Shown: positions 34,584 through 42,154 of the stretch, in pieces | How positions within the stretch are numbered: the stretch's first letter is position 1 | How the letters are laid out: every line of letters starts with the position of its first letter | Origin: a bacterium | GTDB taxonomy: Bacteria; UBP6; UBA1177 | Direction: 5' to 3' | Length of the DNA stretch: 64,000 nt | Assembly: GCA_017645765.1 (NCBI GenBank) | Contig: JAGCNV010000019.1 | Span: forward strand, 62,001-126,000 | Notes under the pieces: model-generated | Seen by the model: the letters and a program-made list of their open reading frames with translations, nothing else | Databases searched by the model: none | What the model was told of the DNA's origin: nothing | Program-made: the position numbers and the translations under genes

Positions 34584-35726
34584 ATGAAAAAATTTGCTTT
34601 CGTTATTTTCTTTAGTTTTTTCTTTGCTGCGGCTCTTTCGGCGGCAGATAAACTTGTTAATGTCAGTGACGCCGGCAGCAATTGTCCGAGCGGCGGAATC
34701 AAAATCGAAGTCGGTCCTGATGCCAACGGCGACAACGAAATTGATGAACCTGCTGAAGAAACGAAGTTTGTCTGCAACGGTGAGAACGGTGAAGACGGCT
34801 CAGCACCGGCGGTTTCGATAGCACCGGCTGACGTAACTGACTGCAGCGGTAGAGGCGGCATTGTTGTTACGGTCGGCAGTGACGAACTTCCGGTATGCAA
34901 TGGTCAGGCTGGGGCAGACGCACTCATCAATACTACCGAACTGGCTGCCGATAGCGGCGAATGTCCGTGTTCGAACGGCTGCATTAAAATCGAAGCCGGA
35001 CTCGACAACAAAACAGTGAACGGCGTCCTTGATGCAAATGAAGTCACCAAAACCGAATATGCGTGCAACGGTGAAAACGGTGCAGCAGGTGCAAACGGCA
35101 AAAACGCACTGTCAAAAATTACGGAAATAACCAATGAAACCACATCTTGCAAGAACGGCGGTGTTAAGATCGAAGTCGGTATCGACGCCGACGGAAGCGG
35201 GACGCTTGAGGCTAACGAGATTGACAACAATCAAACGAAGTATGTATGCAACGGTACAAACGGCAAAAACGGCGCCACCGGTCCGACAGGTCCCAAAGGT
35301 GAAGACGGCACAGACGGTAAAGATGGTGCTAAGGGCGATCAGGGTGACAAAGGCGATCAGGGTCCTAAAGGCGATCAGGGTGAGCAGGGTGAAACAGGTG
35401 CGACAGGCGCAAACGGCAAAAACGGCGCAGGTTCCGTTGTTTCAGTCGTTGACGAACCGAAAGGTGAAAACTGCGCGGCAGGCGGCAAAAAAATCGAAGT
35501 CGGACTTGATGCAAACGGCAACGGCGCACTTGACGAAGACGAAATCGACCCCGAAAGTGTTTATTATGTCTGCAACGGGCGTGATGCCGAAGAGGCAGGC
35601 CTTGCTTCTTCATCAACAGGCTGTTCACTGGAAAGTATTGATGAAAACGGAACTTTGATGTCAGTCGTTTTTGCTTTGATGTCAATTGTTTTTGCAATTT
35701 TTGTATTGAGAAAAGCCCGCAGTTAG
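34584..35726 (+). CDS. DUF7151/collagen-like surface protein with GCS plus hydrophobic C-tail
   Basis: 380 residues. Signal peptide MKKFAFVIFFSFFFAAALSA. Four modules of DUF7151 type, each with C-x(2)-GG-x-K-I-E-x-G-x-D-x-N-G-x-L-(D)-x(2)-E and ending Y-V-C-N-G, e.g. CKNGGVKIEVGIDADGSGTL. Between the third and fourth lies a collagen-like Gly-X-Y tract (residues about 224-281). The C-terminus is S-T-G-C-S (Cys347), then SLESIDENG, a hydrophobic helix and R-K-A-R-S. This Cys + helix + basic layout parallels MYXO-CTERM/sortase-type signals. Role: probably a trimeric rod-like surface protein. Followed 9 bp later by a paralogue. Confidence 0.85.
   Translation: MKKFAFVIFFSFFFAAALSAADKLVNVSDAGSNCPSGGIKIEVGPDANGDNEIDEPAEETKFVCNGENGEDGSAPAVSIAPADVTDCSGRGGIVVTVGSDELPVCNGQAGADALINTTELAADSGECPCSNGCIKIEAGLDNKTVNGVLDANEVTKTEYACNGENGAAGANGKNALSKITEITNETTSCKNGGVKIEVGIDADGSGTLEANEIDNNQTKYVCNGTNGKNGATGPTGPKGEDGTDGKDGAKGDQGDKGDQGPKGDQGEQGETGATGANGKNGAGSVVSVVDEPKGENCAAGGKKIEVGLDANGNGALDEDEIDPESVYYVCNGRDAEEAGLASSSTGCSLESIDENGTLMSVVFALMSIVFAIFVLRKARS
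35253..35426 (+). repeat. Collagen-like Gly-X-Y repeat tract
   Basis: 58 codons, almost perfect Gly every third residue, with recurrent GDQG and GDKG units that appear as near-identical 9- to 18-bp DNA repeats (GGCGATCAGGGT and variants). Such tracts change length by slippage. Confidence 0.85.
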
Positions 35727-35735
35727 GAGGCATAT

Positions 35736-36734
35736 ATGAAAAAAATAATTCTGGTGCTTTCCGTTTTTGTCTCGGCGCAGCTGTGTGGCGCGGACTGGCT
35801 GATTGAAACGACGGATCTGAGCAAAGGCGATGAACACTGCCCGAACGGCGGAGTTCTTGTTTCTCTAGGTGAAGATTCCAATCCTAATGGTGTTCTGGAT
35901 GAAAACGATGATCTTCTGCCGCCGGTTTATGTCTGCAACGGTGAAGACGGCACAGACGGCTGCAAAATGCTGGTTGTTCCGTCCTTAAGTTCCTCCACGG
36001 AATGCAAGCCGTCTGTTACGATATCAAAAGGATTGGACTGCGATGACGACGGAAATATCGATTCGGCAGCCGATACGACCCTGTGTTACGGTAAAAGAGG
36101 GGAAAACGGCTCTATTCAAATAGATGTAGACGATGCCGAAGACGGAGCCGACGGTTCCAACGGGCAGGATGGAAAATCTTCGGAACTTGTAATGACCGAA
36201 GAACCTGCCGGAGACAACTGCAAAAACGGCGGAACGAAAATCGAGAATCATTTTGAAGAATCGGAAATTTCGGTTGAATATGTCTGTAACGGTGCCGACG
36301 GTTTGGAACCTGAAGGACCTCAGGGCGGCAAAGGACTTCCCGGCACTGACGGAAAAGACGGTGATCCAGGTGCAAAAGGTGAAACCGGAGACAAAGGTGA
36401 ACAGGGCGAACAGGGAATTCCCGGCGAACCCGGAGAAGCCGGAGCAGACGGCTATGATTCTCTGCTAAGCGTAGTCGATGAACCAGCCGGAGACAACTGT
36501 AAAAACGGCGGTAAAAAATTCCTGAGCGGAGCCGATACCGACAGAAACGGTGTCCTTGACGAAAGTGAAGTCAAAAACAGCTATTACATCTGCAACGGCG
36601 AGGATGCCGTCGAGGCAAGCGAGCAGGCGGCAAGTTCGGGCTGCTCAGTTTCTTTAATTGATGACAATTCCGGTCTGGAATCGTTTCTTTCGGTGATTTC
36701 TAATATTTGCCGGTTCGTATCGGATCTTTTCTAA
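35736..36734 (+). CDS. DUF7151/collagen-like surface protein, paralogue
   Basis: 332 residues, RBS AGGAGG. Signal peptide MKKIILVLSVFVSAQLCGA. Three DUF7151-like modules (for example EHCPNGGVLVSLGEDSNPNG, DNCKNGGKKFLSGADTDRNG) and a collagen tract (residues about 194-239). The tail begins SSGCSVSLIDDN, closely matching STGCSLESIDEN of the upstream gene, but then runs SGLESFLSVISNICRFVSDLF and stops, with a weaker hydrophobic stretch and no basic end. The final 4 bp overlap the 3' end of the convergent PNGase F-like gene, so the tail may have been shortened by that junction. Same operon as the upstream paralogue. Confidence 0.83.
   Translation: MKKIILVLSVFVSAQLCGADWLIETTDLSKGDEHCPNGGVLVSLGEDSNPNGVLDENDDLLPPVYVCNGEDGTDGCKMLVVPSLSSSTECKPSVTISKGLDCDDDGNIDSAADTTLCYGKRGENGSIQIDVDDAEDGADGSNGQDGKSSELVMTEEPAGDNCKNGGTKIENHFEESEISVEYVCNGADGLEPEGPQGGKGLPGTDGKDGDPGAKGETGDKGEQGEQGIPGEPGEAGADGYDSLLSVVDEPAGDNCKNGGKKFLSGADTDRNGVLDESEVKNSYYICNGEDAVEASEQAASSGCSVSLIDDNSGLESFLSVISNICRFVSDLF
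36315..36452 (+). repeat. Collagen-like Gly-X-Y repeat tract (paralogue)
   Basis: 46 codons with Gly at every third residue (GPQGGKGLPGTDGKDG and on), richer in Glu/Pro than the tract in the neighbouring gene. Confidence 0.8.
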
Positions 36735-38356
36735 TAAATCACAAGATAGCTCGAAAGGTAAATTTCGGCGCGGTAGCCGCTTTCGTCTGTGACGACAGGC
36801 TCGTAAATTTTTCCGTCAAGATAAGCGGAGTAGGAAAAAGTGTTGTCTCCGCTGACGAGCGCTTCGGTAATATCGATTTTTATGAGTTTCACATCCTGTC
36901 CGGGACACCATCCGGCACGTCCGTAAGGCCATGAACCGTACTGGTTGGGTACAACGCCGTCGTTTACCTTCTCAAAACAGCCGTCAGATGTTCCGGCATT
37001 GTCGAAGTTGATTACGAAATCGTTGCCGTTGACCGTGAAAACAGATTCAAACTGGCAGAATTCGGCACAGTTTGCTTCCTCTGAGCCGTTGCCGTGACCT
37101 GTTATGTAGGCGACAATTTCTGCTTTTTTTATGTCGTCGATTTTTATTGTCTGCGGCTCAAAATGCGAATTGTAGTTCTCATCAAACTGTTCGCGCTGGT
37201 TGAAAAGCGGTTCAAGCGTTCCGGCAGGCAGATCTTTTCTGACAAAAATAAAATCGAGATTGTTGACATAGTAGTCTCCGTCAACGGTAAACCTGAAATT
37301 GTATTTTCCGTTTTTATCAAACAGCGGTTTCAGCTGAGTGATGTCGGTAAGCCATTTACCGCTTCTGCCGTAAGTCGTGATCCAGCGGCCTATTTCCGTT
37401 TCGCATTTTTCTCCCGTCTCGTCGCAGAGGAAAAGCCTTTCCAATCTGTCCCATTCGCATTTTTTCGGATCATCACAAAGCTGTTCCAGCGAAATGTAAA
37501 GCTCGCCGTTTTCGGAAAGTCCTTCGAAATTTATCGAAAAATCGATAGTTTTATTCCACCCTTCTTCATCGAAAGGAACACTTTCCAAACCTTTGAATAC
37601 TGTTAAGCTTTTGGAATTTTCTTCAATGAAATCAGCGATTTTCTTTTCGTGGTCGTAAAGTTCCGCCTCTTTGTAGAGATTGTCGAATTCCGGCGGGAGA
37701 GTGCTCGAATTCCAGCTCGAAAACGATCCGCCCTGCCTTATTCTGCGGAATCTGTCTATTCCGAAGAAAAAGTCGGAATTGTTTTTCAGCAGTTCAGCTA
37801 TCCACGGATCAGTTTCCGAAGCAGGCTTCGAAACAAAATGGATCTTTTTCAGAATATCGGAGTTTCCGACCATATCGAAAGCATCGTCAACAGAATCTTT
37901 TATTATCTGAATTTTTTCTTCGACAATTTCTTCCTGGTTGTTGTCTACTAAAAAGAAAAACCGAATATTTTCAGGGGCTTTATCGAAGAGATTGTAGAGT
38001 CGCGTTGACCAGATTTTTTTACTCGTCGAGTTCGTTCCGCGGTAGAACACTAAAAGATAGTTTTCGTCTTTTGAGTAGTTTTCCGCGAAATTCCATTCCC
38101 CTGAATCAAGCGGCAGAGTGAAGTCGCAGGCGTAGTCTCCGAAAGAAGTTCCGCATTCCAGATCTTCAAAATCGGGGCTTTTCGCTTTTTCATCCGTCGG
38201 TTCCACGCCGTCTTCATCAGGATATGTTTCTTCTGCATCCTGGTCGTTCAGGATATCGTCGTCGCTATACGGTTCTTCAGTTTTTTTGCTTTCGGAACAT
38301 GCAGCAAAAATTAAAAGAACGGCAAAAACTATAAAGTACAATTTGTTGAATTTCAT
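36731..38356 (-). CDS. PNGase F-like peptide-N-glycosidase lipoprotein
   Basis: 541 residues. Lipobox FAAC (Cys20), then an acidic spacer of about 40 residues. The C-terminal 150 residues carry hallmarks of the peptide-N-glycosidase F family: AYITGHGNGSEEANCAEFC and DGVVPNQYGSWPYGRAGWCPG, matching the H-G and R-A-G-W-C-P-G motifs of the jelly-roll domains. The preceding domain (about 270-400) corresponds to the N-terminal jelly roll. Residues 60-250 look like a thioredoxin/redox-fold-like segment of uncertain identity. PNGase F cleaves the Asn-GlcNAc amide bond of N-glycoproteins. Here it sits beside several secreted proteases. RBS AAGGGG. 52 bp after the subtilase gene. Confidence 0.82.
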   Translation of the reverse strand: MKFNKLYFIVFAVLLIFAACSESKKTEEPYSDDDILNDQDAEETYPDEDGVEPTDEKAKSPDFEDLECGTSFGDYACDFTLPLDSGEWNFAENYSKDENYLLVFYRGTNSTSKKIWSTRLYNLFDKAPENIRFFFLVDNNQEEIVEEKIQIIKDSVDDAFDMVGNSDILKKIHFVSKPASETDPWIAELLKNNSDFFFGIDRFRRIRQGGSFSSWNSSTLPPEFDNLYKEAELYDHEKKIADFIEENSKSLTVFKGLESVPFDEEGWNKTIDFSINFEGLSENGELYISLEQLCDDPKKCEWDRLERLFLCDETGEKCETEIGRWITTYGRSGKWLTDITQLKPLFDKNGKYNFRFTVDGDYYVNNLDFIFVRKDLPAGTLEPLFNQREQFDENYNSHFEPQTIKIDDIKKAEIVAYITGHGNGSEEANCAEFCQFESVFTVNGNDFVINFDNAGTSDGCFEKVNDGVVPNQYGSWPYGRAGWCPGQDVKLIKIDITEALVSGDNTFSYSAYLDGKIYEPVVTDESGYRAEIYLSSYLVIY

Positions 38357-38408
38357 TCTGACCCCTTAAATTAAGTTGATGATTTTATTGAAAAAAAGAA
38401 AAGCCAAA

Positions 38409-41030
38409 CTAGAAAACCGTTACCGAACAGCCCGATGACGATGATCCGCTGTCAGATTCTTTCATGCAGTATCCCGAGCAGCCGTCGCCGTCTATTCTGT
38501 TGCCGTCGTCGCACTGTTCTCCAGGGTCAATTAAGCCGTTACCGCATTTGTCATTGCTGTTTCCGCCGTTGTCTGAACTGTTGCCGGAATCGTTGTTGCC
38601 GCTGCCGTTATCATTGTTGTTTCCGTTATAGCAGCCCGATTTGTCCCAGCTGAGGCAGTCTAGCGCACATTTTGCAGTGCCGTTTTCAGGTGCACCCGCA
38701 AGCTGGCTGCACTGGATTGTGTCGCCGTCGCATACTTCTCCCGGGTCTATATTGTTGTTTCCGCAGAGAACTCCGCCGCCGCCTTCACATGTGCTTGTGT
38801 CGTAACCGTTGCAAGTTTTGTTGCAGTATGCGATTCCGCCAGTGAAGCGGTCGTCAATGGATTTGCAGGATTTATAGCCGCCGTCGCATTTTTCTCCTTC
38901 TTCTTTAACGTCGTTTCCGCAGTTCGCGACAGTCTCGGTCCCTTTCGGAAGAATTTTGTTTGAAATGCATGCGTAACCCGAGCGGACAGTGTTGTAGCTG
39001 CATTTCGCAATGCACTGACCCTGATAACATTCGACTTTGCTGTTGCCGTTGTAGCAGTCATTGTTTTTCGTGCATTCAGCAGAGCAGTAGCCGCCGTTCC
39101 AGCCTTCATCGGTTATACACTTCGGATTTGTCGCAGTATTTATACAGTCTGATGCAGCGGAACATGCATCGCCTGTCCTGCCCTTGGCATTGTCAGGGCA
39201 GTTGTTATCAATTACTCCGTCGCAGTCGTCATCTTTGTCGTAGTAATTTCCGAAGCAGCCGTCAACAGATGAAGTTGCAACGCATTCACCGCATGTTCCG
39301 TTCTTTGCGCCGACAACCATTGCATTGGCGTCAACTATACCAAAACCGTAACACGGAGAATGTTCTTTCGAACCAGCTTCGATATGTTCGTCTTGCTGCA
39401 TTGTCCAAGAACCTTCGGAACAGGCGTTTGAAGGTTTGCGTGCGGAAGATTTTATGCAGTTCATTGCCCCTGAGAACGTAAGCGCGGGATTTGCCGCCAG
39501 CATAAGCGCTACCGCTCCTGCTGCTACCGGTGTTGCAGCACTTGTTCCGTTCATTCCACTTGTGTAGTCGCCGTTGTTGTCAAGGCTGTATATTCCGTTG
39601 TATGCGTAACCGTAGGTTTTGCCCTGAATATCAGTCGTATTGTTTCCGGCACCTGCTGAGATATCGATTTCAGTACCGTAGTTGGAGTAACTTTCCAGAG
39701 AACCTGACTGCCCGAGTGCGCTGATTGTCAGGAAGTCGTTGTCTTGTAGGAATTTGTTCTGGTTAGTGTTGCAGTGAGAGTTCCCCGCAGCCCAGAGGAA
39801 AATTGTTCCTTTGCCGTTTCTGCCGTTATTGCGGCCGTAATCGACACCCTGCGAGCTGTTGTTGTCTGCCGGAACACCTGTGCAGTTTCCGTATCTGTCG
39901 ACATCCTGCGCTCCCCAGCTGTTGCTTACGACCCATGCACCGTTGTCAACTGCATATTTCATAGCCTGCAGTGTTGCATCGCTTGCAGTTGACTGACCGC
40001 TCGTCCAGCTATAATCATCAACAATAAGCCTTATCGGAATGATCGGACATCCCCAGCATGAAGCAGAAACACCGAGTCCGTTGTTTGTCTTTGCCGCAGC
40101 AAGACCTGCGCATGCGGTTCCGTGCGGAACGCCTTCATGGTCTTTACCACCGTTCTGGGTGCCGCCATAGGTAGGAACATTCGGTGCGCCGCCGAGATTT
40201 CCGATAAAGTCTTTCCCAAGATTTGAAAGGACATTAAGGTCCGGATGATTCAAATCGACACCCGTATCAACAATTGCGATTCTGACATCCTTATTTGCGG
40301 CAGTTTCTGTATCCCACGCTTCCGGTGCATTTATCTGCGTCAAGTGCCACTGCTGTGAGAAGTATGTGTCGTCCGGAGTCGTTGAAAGCGGCTTGAAGTG
40401 CCAGATCCAGTTCGGCTGAGCCCAGCGGACAAGACGTCTTTCGAAAAGAGCATTGGCAATCGCGAACGGATCAGAACCGGCAGGAAGAGAAACCATGTAA
40501 AAATTCAGGTCTTCATCGATTTCAACAACTTTAAGCCCAAAAAGTTCGAGAGTTTCCTCTTGCTCTTCTCTGCTTGTGTACTTCGTGAAAACAATGTTCA
40601 TTGTGCCGTCGAGGACTACAGGAGCGTCGTCTGCGTGATATGTGAGGACCGGCCATGCAGCAATTCCGTTTTTGGCAAGAATATTACGTACCTGAAACCA
40701 ATTGTTGCGGTCAAACTCGTCAAGGTTTATTTTGAAAGCTCTGAAATTCTGTACATCGAAAGTCACTTCAGAAATCATGTCGGTGATCTGGATGCCGTTG
40801 AACTCCAGACCGCGCAGAGAGTTCAAATCAACGGAGTGTGGAATAGCGATTTCGTCATATTTCTGCAACAAATACTGCGGTTCACCGTCCATATGATAAT
40901 AAAAAGTATCGTAAAGCCTACCGTTTCTTTCGATAAGTTTTCCGAGAATAGGCAGTTCCTGATCCGCAAAAAGAACTGAAAAGAAGCAGATTGACAAAAG
41001 AAGAGTAAATGTTTTCCTGAAAGCAGGCAT
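38409..41030 (-). CDS. S8 subtilisin-like protease with Myxococcus-type Cys repeats and GCS tag
   Basis: 873 residues from the ATG at 41030 (GGAGG 8 nt upstream, direct signal peptide MPAFRKTFTLLLSICFFSVLFA). The open frame continues 147 bp upstream without an RBS. A propeptide-like region (25-220) precedes the catalytic domain: Asp255 in IAIVDTGVD, His303 in VPHGTACAG, Asn near 417 in WAAGNSH, Ser497 in GTSAATP. The C-terminal part has disulfide modules and two Myxococcus-type repeats (CGNNNIDPGEVCDG, CGNGLIDPGEQCDDGN). The end is S-S-S-S-G-C-S-V-T-V-F after an Asn/Gly/Asp linker. Secreted or surface-displayed endoprotease. Confidence 0.93.
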   Translation of the reverse strand: MPAFRKTFTLLLSICFFSVLFADQELPILGKLIERNGRLYDTFYYHMDGEPQYLLQKYDEIAIPHSVDLNSLRGLEFNGIQITDMISEVTFDVQNFRAFKINLDEFDRNNWFQVRNILAKNGIAAWPVLTYHADDAPVVLDGTMNIVFTKYTSREEQEETLELFGLKVVEIDEDLNFYMVSLPAGSDPFAIANALFERRLVRWAQPNWIWHFKPLSTTPDDTYFSQQWHLTQINAPEAWDTETAANKDVRIAIVDTGVDLNHPDLNVLSNLGKDFIGNLGGAPNVPTYGGTQNGGKDHEGVPHGTACAGLAAAKTNNGLGVSASCWGCPIIPIRLIVDDYSWTSGQSTASDATLQAMKYAVDNGAWVVSNSWGAQDVDRYGNCTGVPADNNSSQGVDYGRNNGRNGKGTIFLWAAGNSHCNTNQNKFLQDNDFLTISALGQSGSLESYSNYGTEIDISAGAGNNTTDIQGKTYGYAYNGIYSLDNNGDYTSGMNGTSAATPVAAGAVALMLAANPALTFSGAMNCIKSSARKPSNACSEGSWTMQQDEHIEAGSKEHSPCYGFGIVDANAMVVGAKNGTCGECVATSSVDGCFGNYYDKDDDCDGVIDNNCPDNAKGRTGDACSAASDCINTATNPKCITDEGWNGGYCSAECTKNNDCYNGNSKVECYQGQCIAKCSYNTVRSGYACISNKILPKGTETVANCGNDVKEEGEKCDGGYKSCKSIDDRFTGGIAYCNKTCNGYDTSTCEGGGGVLCGNNNIDPGEVCDGDTIQCSQLAGAPENGTAKCALDCLSWDKSGCYNGNNNDNGSGNNDSGNSSDNGGNSNDKCGNGLIDPGEQCDDGNRIDGDGCSGYCMKESDSGSSSSGCSVTVF

Positions 41031-41143
41031 TTTTTCACCTCCAAAAATTATCAAAACAAAAAACTTAAAATCTAAGCAAAAACAATGCCTTAGAAAAATG
41101 GTTAATAAAATCGGCACATTTTTCAAAGCACTAAAAACTAATA

Positions 41144-41171
41144 ATTGTAGCCTCAAAAAAATCAAAATCAA
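41144..41171 (-). promoter_or_regulatory. Promoter of the GCS-tagged subtilase gene
   Basis: Minus strand: TTGATT (41166-41171), 16-bp spacer, TACAAT (41144-41149). The leader to the ATG is long (about 105 nt, A/T-rich). It lies just before the stop of the upstream hydrolase gene. Confidence 0.6.
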
Positions 41172-41176
41172 GTGCA

Positions 41177-42154
41177 CTAACGAGAAAGGAACACACTGTC
41201 GAAAAACTGTTGTCTTGTATGCTTGATCCGTTCTTTCCTTTCGGGTTTGTCCGGTGTCGGGTGAGTCGAGTTGGTGAGAAGCGCCGCTATAGTTTTTGTT
41301 TCGGGATCAATAAGAAAGGCTGTGCCGGTGAAGCCGAGATGGCCGAAGAATCTCTGTTTTGCCGATTTTCCGTAGTTGGAATCGTCTCCTTCAGGTCGGT
41401 CAAAACCTGCAAAACCGAGTTTTTGCGCAGTCGGCAGAAACCATGCCGTTTTCATCAGTTTTTCAAAATATCTGATGATTTCCGAAGCACTTCCGAAAAG
41501 TCCTGCATGTCCTGTCAGGCCGCCCAGAAACCACGAGTTTTCATCCTCAACTGTTTTATCCGGGAAATCTCCGCGCATTTTTGAGAATGCTGTTTTTGGA
41601 GTCTTTTCTTTCGGACTGTATGTGAGGTCGTAATTCAAATTGTTGAGTTTTTTGAAGTTTTCGAAGATCTCGTCGATCGGCTGATTGAATGTTTTTTCAA
41701 GAATGAAGCCGAGCAGAAGGTAGTTGAGGTCGCTGTAACACTTAGTTTTGTCGGAAGTTTGATGCTCAAAAATGATTTTTTGAGTCTCTTTTTTCCTTTT
41801 TTTCAAAGATTTTTCCGAAGAAACAAGCTCGTAAAACGGCAGCCATGCAGGAAAACCGGAGGTATGGCTTAAAAGCTCAAGAATTGTTATGTCGCTTTTG
41901 AAATCTCCGAAGAAGCGGGAAATTTTTTCGTTTTCGGAAAGTTTTTTTGATGAGAAAAGATCGTAGAAAACAGGAACCGTAACGATCGCCTTTGTCAGCG
42001 AAGCCAAGTCGAACTGCGTGGTATCGTTGATTTTTTCAGCTGATTCAAAATCAAATGTTCCGCCGCATCCGCACGAAAGGAGTCCGTCTTTCAAAAATGC
42101 GTACTGATAGGAGGAATAAAGTTCTGAATCGATATTTTTTTGCAGAAAATCCAT
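41177..42154 (-). CDS. Beta-lactamase-family serine hydrolase
   Basis: 325 residues, no signal peptide. Class C beta-lactamase/PBP-like fold: S-x-x-K nucleophile motif in FDLASLTKAIV (about residues 51-54), ILELLSHTSGFPAWLPFY, the tyrosine motif KCYSDLNYLLLG (Y-x-N-like) and a C-terminal RFFGHLGFTGTAFLIDPE segment with HxG-like HLG-FTG. Family members are D-Ala-D-Ala peptidases, esterases or amidases. Resistance activity is not implied. The start overlaps the metalloprotease stop as TAATG, so it is coupled to that gene. Confidence 0.88.
   Translation of the reverse strand: MDFLQKNIDSELYSSYQYAFLKDGLLSCGCGGTFDFESAEKINDTTQFDLASLTKAIVTVPVFYDLFSSKKLSENEKISRFFGDFKSDITILELLSHTSGFPAWLPFYELVSSEKSLKKRKKETQKIIFEHQTSDKTKCYSDLNYLLLGFILEKTFNQPIDEIFENFKKLNNLNYDLTYSPKEKTPKTAFSKMRGDFPDKTVEDENSWFLGGLTGHAGLFGSASEIIRYFEKLMKTAWFLPTAQKLGFAGFDRPEGDDSNYGKSAKQRFFGHLGFTGTAFLIDPETKTIAALLTNSTHPTPDKPERKERIKHTRQQFFDSVFLSR

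Noticed and set aside
41031-41177. Extra 49 residues at the N-terminus of the subtilase
   Set aside because: No RBS, no domain similarity, and a clear promoter plus leader and a signal peptide start at 41030.
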